Source: Treponema sp. (GTDB lineage Bacteria; Spirochaetota; Spirochaetia; Treponematales; Treponemataceae). Taken from it: a stretch of DNA of 8,347 nt. Numbering within the stretch: position 1 is the first letter of the stretch; every line of letters begins with the position of its first letter. This document shows positions 4,554-8,347 of the stretch, in pieces. A model generated the notes under the pieces. It saw nothing but the letters and a program-made list of their open reading frames with translations, was not told the origin of the DNA and made no database searches. The DNA lies in the NCBI GenBank assembly GCA_018384055.1, contig JAHAZL010000008.1:1-8347 (forward strand), written 5' to 3'. The position numbers were made by a program, and so were the translations under genes.

Positions 4554-6275
4554 TCAGTTTGAAAAGTTCAATGTAATTGTTTCGCCTGCAAATTTATCAG
4601 AATTCTTAATCTTGGCAATAATTGAAATTGCTGTATTTCCTGTAACCTTTATTTCTGTACCAGTAAATGTTATTCCTGTTCCACCAATAGAGCCAGAATA
4701 AGTATAATTGTTGACTTTTACAAGGAAGTATTCGTAATCTCCAGAAACATTAACTTTGATTTCATCAGTATTGCCGATTGTGGCTCCATTACTAATTGTA
4801 GAACCACCTGCATTTGTTATTGTGAGTTCACCGTCTTTAAATCCATCCTGATATTCTTCAATTGTATAATCAATATTTGAATCTGCATTGAATTTTGCGT
4901 AGAAAATTTTATTTCTATAAGATTCATAATCTGTAACTACTGGAGCAGTTTCACTTGTTGTTTCAGTCCAACCTTTACATTCATTAATAAGTTTGAAATC
5001 AAGAAGTTTAAATTCAGTTGTGTCATTTTTCCATGATTTGTATTCTGTATAAGAATTAAAATATGTATTTGAATCTTTTGTACATGTTTTGCCAGGGAAA
5101 TTATAGGTAATCATGGTTTTTGTAATTTTATCATTTGCTGCAACTGCTGTACAACCTGCAGTTTCTGTAGGAACTACTGTTCTTGTAACTTCATCAGATG
5201 AGCCTGCAAAGTTTACTGCTTTAATAGAAACGTCAAAAAGTTTTCCTGTAGGAAGTTTAAGTTCAACTTCTGTATTGTTTGCAAGTATTGAACCTGAAAC
5301 ATATTCCTGACTTGAAACGAATACTTCCTTATTAGTTGCTGTTTCTTCAGTTATTCCAAGTTCTTTATATAAAACAGCATTTGCACTATAAGAATCATAT
5401 TCATTGATTGTAATGACATAATATTCTTCATTAGAAGATTTGTCTTCCCATGTAAGCTTAACATTGTAATAACCATTTGTTTCAGTATCATCAACATAAT
5501 AAGCACAAAGGTTTGCAGGGGAGTCAGGTTTCTCTTTGATAACGTCTGGAATGTTAACTGTTTTTTTTGTTGTGTTTCCCGGAGCAATTAAAAGAATATC
5601 AGACCATAGACCAACCTTAGTATCTGTTCCTGTGTAGAAAACAACCTTGTATGTGTAGGTACCTGGATCAATGGCAGTTGTTGTTTCTGTAAAATTAAAG
5701 GTGCAGGAACCGGCATTTGTAGTAATGTCTGTACTGTCAATTTCTTTTTCATATATTGCTTCATCTGTAAACAGATTATAAAGACCCGCCTTTATTTTTG
5801 AAATGCTAGTTGTTGATTCATGATAAATACATTCAAGGTCAACATATCCTTTTGTTGTAACGTTGGAAGTTGTTAATTTAAATGAAATGTCTGTTCCACC
5901 GTTTGTAAGATCTGCTGTGTTTTTACCCATTAATACAACCTGATCTGTACTGCCGATTGTTTTGTATGCTTTAAGAGTTAATTCCCAAATAGCATATTCA
6001 AGTGCAACTTGTGCCTTGCCGTCAGTAAAAGTAAGTTCAACTTCTGCTAATGTGTTCCCATAGTTTGATTTTCCAGAAAGTGTTATCTTAGAAAAACCAC
6101 CAGCAGTAAATGGATCTGGATTAATTTGTCTGGAAATAGACGATGATTCGTCTATCTTAACTGTAGATAGACATTTTGGGTCATTTTTTTCAACATCATT
6201 AATATTTGAGCATCCTGCAAAAACAAGAGCCGCTGTTAAAGCTGCTGAAAACAGTTTTCTAAAAGAAATCTTCAT
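4554..6275 (-). CDS. Large lipoprotein with FN3-like and other Ig-like domains
   Basis: A 573-residue exported lipoprotein. The signal peptide MKISFRKLFSAALTAALVFA ends in a lipobox with Cys22 (FAGC) as the lipidation site. A low-complexity Asn/Asp/Ser stretch follows. Residues about 55-245 form beta-rich segments (AIWELTLKAYK and GTYTYKVVFYTG motifs) that I recall from surface proteins of non-pathogenic and oral treponemes. About 250-368 fit a fibronectin type III domain: P..PANL, VKLTWEDKSSNEEYYVITIN, then KLFDVSIKAVNFAGSSDEV. About 480-573 form a final Ig-like beta region (GELTITN to ETITLNFSN). It is probably anchored in the outer membrane or faces the periplasm and may bind a polymer or host/community surface; the function is not known. 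ATG 6275 has AAGGAG 8 nt upstream. It ends with TGA and its own terminator. Confidence 0.85.
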   Translation of the reverse strand: MKISFRKLFSAALTAALVFAGCSNINDVEKNDPKCLSTVKIDESSSISRQINPDPFTAGGFSKITLSGKSNYGNTLAEVELTFTDGKAQVALEYAIWELTLKAYKTIGSTDQVVLMGKNTADLTNGGTDISFKLTTSNVTTKGYVDLECIYHESTTSISKIKAGLYNLFTDEAIYEKEIDSTDITTNAGSCTFNFTETTTAIDPGTYTYKVVFYTGTDTKVGLWSDILLIAPGNTTKKTVNIPDVIKEKPDSPANLCAYYVDDTETNGYYNVKLTWEDKSSNEEYYVITINEYDSYSANAVLYKELGITEETATNKEVFVSSQEYVSGSILANNTEVELKLPTGKLFDVSIKAVNFAGSSDEVTRTVVPTETAGCTAVAANDKITKTMITYNFPGKTCTKDSNTYFNSYTEYKSWKNDTTEFKLLDFKLINECKGWTETTSETAPVVTDYESYRNKIFYAKFNADSNIDYTIEEYQDGFKDGELTITNAGGSTISNGATIGNTDEIKVNVSGDYEYFLVKVNNYTYSGSIGGTGITFTGTEIKVTGNTAISIIAKIKNSDKFAGETITLNFSN

Positions 6276-6282
6276 ATTTTTT

Positions 6283-6289
6283 ACTCCTT
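6283..6289 (-). promoter_or_regulatory. Ribosome binding site of the FN3-type lipoprotein gene
   Basis: Minus-strand AAGGAGT ends 7 nt before the ATG at 6275 and is the strongest ribosome site on this strand. It fixes the start and gives the signal peptide its full N-region (MKISFRK). Confidence 0.8.
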
Positions 6290-6323
6290 ATAACTAAACG
6301 CATTAAGGGCAAGAATGAGATGT

Positions 6324-6360
6324 GTTTATTTTTACTGGGCACTTGTAAAAGTTAATAAAC
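6324..6360. repeat. Inverted repeat upstream of the FN3-type lipoprotein gene
   Basis: GTTTATTTTTAC (6324-6335) and the opposite arm 6345-6360 are complementary over 12 bp. The right arm carries a 4-nt bulge (AGTT), and the 9-nt loop is TGGGCACTT. No T-run follows on either strand, so it is a weak terminator candidate. It fills much of the 119-nt gap between the two lipoprotein genes and could be an operator, an mRNA-stability hairpin or a chance AT-rich pairing. I saw no convincing promoter in this gap. Confidence 0.45.
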
Positions 6361-6394
6361 TTCAATTTTTACTTCCTGTTCTTAATCCGTTTTA

Positions 6395-6823
6395 TTATCT
6401 AAAAATAATTTCTGCCGTATCCTTATATTCCCTTCCTGTTGAATCTATTACTGTAAGAAGAAGAGAATTTGATTTATCTGTTGAAAACTTTCCTGGCATA
6501 AGGTATGTAAATGATCTTTTTTCGCAAAGTAAAATATTTTCGCCTGAATTATTTCCTAAAATTTCCCATCTATATTCTATTCCTCCTGCTGGTGCTGAAA
6601 GAGAAAATGTGCAGTTTATATCTAGAACATATGAATCCTGCAAAATCATGTTGCTTTCTGTAAATCCAGAATCAGTAATGGAATTTTCTTTTTTAGGAGA
6701 TGTTGTTAGCTGGGAATCAAATTTTTCAATCATATCACCATAGGCATCATTGCAAGAAAAAAATAAATGAAAAGAAAAAAATACCAAACATTGAATAATT
6801 TGTAATACTGCTCTTCGTTTCAT
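6395..6823 (-). CDS. Small lipoprotein with one PKD/Ig-like domain
   Basis: A 142-residue exported protein. The start MKRRAVLQIIQC is followed by a hydrophobic stretch ending LFFSC, a spirochaete-style relaxed lipobox with Cys24 as lipidation site. A polar linker (about 25-65) then leads to one beta-sandwich domain (about 68-142): CTFSLSAPAGG, IEYRWEILG, SFTYLMPGKF, LLLTVIDSTGREYKDTAEI. The Y-x-W near the start and LTVxDxxG near the end are typical of PKD or related Ig-like folds. It starts 3 nt after the stop of the propeller-barrel gene with only a weak GGGA ribosome site formed by that gene's last codons. This suggests translational coupling and a shared role in the envelope. The specific function is unknown. 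Confidence 0.8.
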   Translation of the reverse strand: MKRRAVLQIIQCLVFFSFHLFFSCNDAYGDMIEKFDSQLTTSPKKENSITDSGFTESNMILQDSYVLDINCTFSLSAPAGGIEYRWEILGNNSGENILLCEKRSFTYLMPGKFSTDKSNSLLLTVIDSTGREYKDTAEIIFR

Positions 6824-6826
6824 TGT

Positions 6827-8347
6827 TTATCCCATTTTAAAATTTAATCCTGCATAAATCGATGGATTGAGTTTTCCAATTCCATCATATTCCAAATTTA
6901 CTGTGGTTTCAAAAAATCTATAACCAAAACCTGTGCCGCCGCTTACGTAATAAGTGGTTTCATAGTCGCCGATAATGTACCGTGACTTACTGAGCAGTGC
7001 AAGTTCTGTAATCCTGACACCACCTTTACAGACAAAAATAAAATAAAAATTTCTATTTCCCGGGAAAAATTGAATTCCCATGGGAACATACAGTGTTCCA
7101 GTAATTATATTCAGATTATTAAATTTTTCACCGTTTAGTCTATAATTCTGAATTTCACTGTCTTTTGAAAAACCTAACTGCCCTTCCAGTCCAATTCCTA
7201 AAAAAAAAGGTTCAAGTTTTTTTCTATATCTAAACTGTGCGTCAAGGTTTAAGGAAAATAAAAATGGTGACTGAAGATAAGATGCTCCTGCAGAAAGAAC
7301 AAGAGAATTTCTTCCTTCTATTACAGGCCGTGCAGTTTGAATTTTATTTAATTCTGAAGTTTCTTTTATGATTTTCTTTGGTTTTTCGTTAGGATGAAGC
7401 AGTACTTCTGCAAGGACATATTTATAAATGCAACCATCCTGAGTTCCGATTAAAATATATGTACAGTCTTTGTTGAACTGATAGTCAGTTACCATAGATG
7501 CAGAGCATTTTGGAATATAGCCAATCCATTTATTATTTGAAATATCATAAATTTGAATTTCGTTTTCATCTGTCAGAATGGAAACATAACGTCCTGTAAG
7601 CATTGGTTTTATCATGCGGATTTTATTAAGCGTATTTATTGAAAGCTGTTTTTCCCCATTCAAATTATATACGGCAAATGATGATTCACTGTCGCAGCAT
7701 ATAATATTTGAATTATTTAGAAAAAGGGCAGGAACTTGATTTTCTGTATAAATATTCCTAAGTATGATTTTTTGATTTGAATTTCCGCAATCCCAAACCA
7801 TGGCAGTTCCATCTGAAGAAGTACTTACTAAGTATTTTGAATCTTTGCTGAATCCTAAATTGTAAATAGAACTCCAATGTCCTGAAAGTTTTTTGCTGAA
7901 TGCCTGTTTTGAAATTCTTAATTTAAAAAACAGATTAATTGAATTGTCTTCCATGGCAAGTGCAATGTAGTCGCTGTTTTCACTGAAAGCAACCTGTGAA
8001 ATATTTCTGCGGTTTGACATGTTTATTGAAAAATAAGGCTGCTGCGACGTAAGTGTAAGTTTACCATCCTTAAGTTCCAGATTATAGACGAAAAAAAATC
8101 CATCTTTGCTTATGGCAAGCAAAACCTGCTTTTCACCTTCTCTGGAAAAAGTAAAATTGGAAATATTTTTTATATTAATTGTATTAAGCAACTCGTAAGT
8201 TTTAGAATCCCTTAAAAAAATATTATTCCCTTCGGAAAAAGAAAAAGCTTCGTTATTATGACTCCAGGAAAGTTTATTTATGGGAAAAGGAGTTTTAACT
8301 ACCTGTGCAATACAAAAATTACAAAGGAAGATGTTTAAGAGAATTCC
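6827..8347 (-). CDS. Secreted WD40-like propeller fused to outer-membrane-barrel-like domain, 5'-truncated
   Basis: The frame is open to the right edge of the window: 506 residues are visible and the true start lies beyond 8347. Numbering from the first visible residue, 1-15 (GILLNIFLCNFCIAQ) are the end of a signal peptide, so the protein is exported. Residues about 20-320 contain seven beta-propeller-like blades. The clearest is at about 154-186, LSGHWSSIYNLGFSKDSKYL through MVWD, a near-canonical WD40 repeat with GH and WD. A charged linker (EKPKKIIKETSELNK) follows. About 348-506 show some eight alternating amphipathic strands (SAGASYLQ, GIGLEGQLGF, YVPMGIQFFPGN, VSGGTGFGYRFF, YAGLNFKMG) like a small outer-membrane barrel, though it ends in Gly, not an aromatic. 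A TTG at 8191 is internal. The small PKD lipoprotein follows 3 nt after the TAA. Confidence 0.8.
   Translation of the reverse strand, partial: GILLNIFLCNFCIAQVVKTPFPINKLSWSHNNEAFSFSEGNNIFLRDSKTYELLNTINIKNISNFTFSREGEKQVLLAISKDGFFFVYNLELKDGKLTLTSQQPYFSINMSNRRNISQVAFSENSDYIALAMEDNSINLFFKLRISKQAFSKKLSGHWSSIYNLGFSKDSKYLVSTSSDGTAMVWDCGNSNQKIILRNIYTENQVPALFLNNSNIICCDSESSFAVYNLNGEKQLSINTLNKIRMIKPMLTGRYVSILTDENEIQIYDISNNKWIGYIPKCSASMVTDYQFNKDCTYILIGTQDGCIYKYVLAEVLLHPNEKPKKIIKETSELNKIQTARPVIEGRNSLVLSAGASYLQSPFLFSLNLDAQFRYRKKLEPFFLGIGLEGQLGFSKDSEIQNYRLNGEKFNNLNIITGTLYVPMGIQFFPGNRNFYFIFVCKGGVRITELALLSKSRYIIGDYETTYYVSGGTGFGYRFFETTVNLEYDGIGKLNPSIYAGLNFKMG

Noticed and set aside
6315..6743. Plus-strand 142-codon open frame
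   Set aside because: It is antisense to the PKD lipoprotein gene, which has a lipobox, domain motifs and coupling to its upstream gene. The plus-strand frame has no ribosome site.
8189..8191. TTG as the start of the propeller-barrel protein
   Set aside because: The frame stays open to the window edge, and the extra 52 residues supply a signal peptide end and the first propeller blade.

Overview
The window looks like a chromosome segment from a Treponema-type spirochaete. This rests on three things I can see. The gene order rimM-trmD-rplS is followed by a FliK-like gene, a FlhB-C-terminus-like gene, a small acidic protein and yraN, an order I recall from treponemes. The signal peptides have spirochaete-style lipoboxes. 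The moderately AT-rich base composition also fits. The species cannot be named from sequence alone.

Left part (1-1584, + strand): the end of a ribosome/tRNA-modification operon. It holds the 3' end of rimM, complete trmD and complete rplS, closely packed with good Shine-Dalgarno sites. The operon ends in a hairpin-rich trailer with a strong intrinsic terminator.

Middle part (1592-4279, + strand): an extended -10 promoter sits directly against the start codon of a FliK-like protein gene, so its mRNA is predicted to be leaderless. Closely spaced behind it are a free-standing FlhB cytoplasmic-domain homologue, an 85-residue protein resembling the N-terminal domain found in front of HD-GYP proteins, a YraN-family protein, and a 53-residue protein that is easy to miss. 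A second perfect TATAAT, again exactly 6 nt before an ATG, precedes a His/Asn-rich putative zinc-binding protein. The FliK-like gene carries an in-frame 3 x 24-bp tandem repeat that looks like an inserted REP-type sequence.

Junction (4290-4525): tRNA-Leu(UAA) with its own promoter and terminator, then an oppositely oriented terminator serving the convergent gene on the other strand.

Right part (4554-8347, - strand, visibly more AT-rich): cell-envelope genes. In transcription order these are a 5'-truncated secreted protein joining a seven-bladed WD40-like propeller to a C-terminal outer-membrane-barrel-like domain, a small lipoprotein with one Ig/PKD-like domain starting 3 nt after it, and, after a 119-nt gap with an inverted repeat, a large lipoprotein with an FN3-like domain. 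The first two are probably co-expressed and could form an envelope complex, which is inference. The most unusual items are the propeller-barrel fusion with its coupled lipoprotein, the mini FliK/FlhB pair attached to a ribosomal operon, the matched leaderless promoters, and the palindromic coding repeat.
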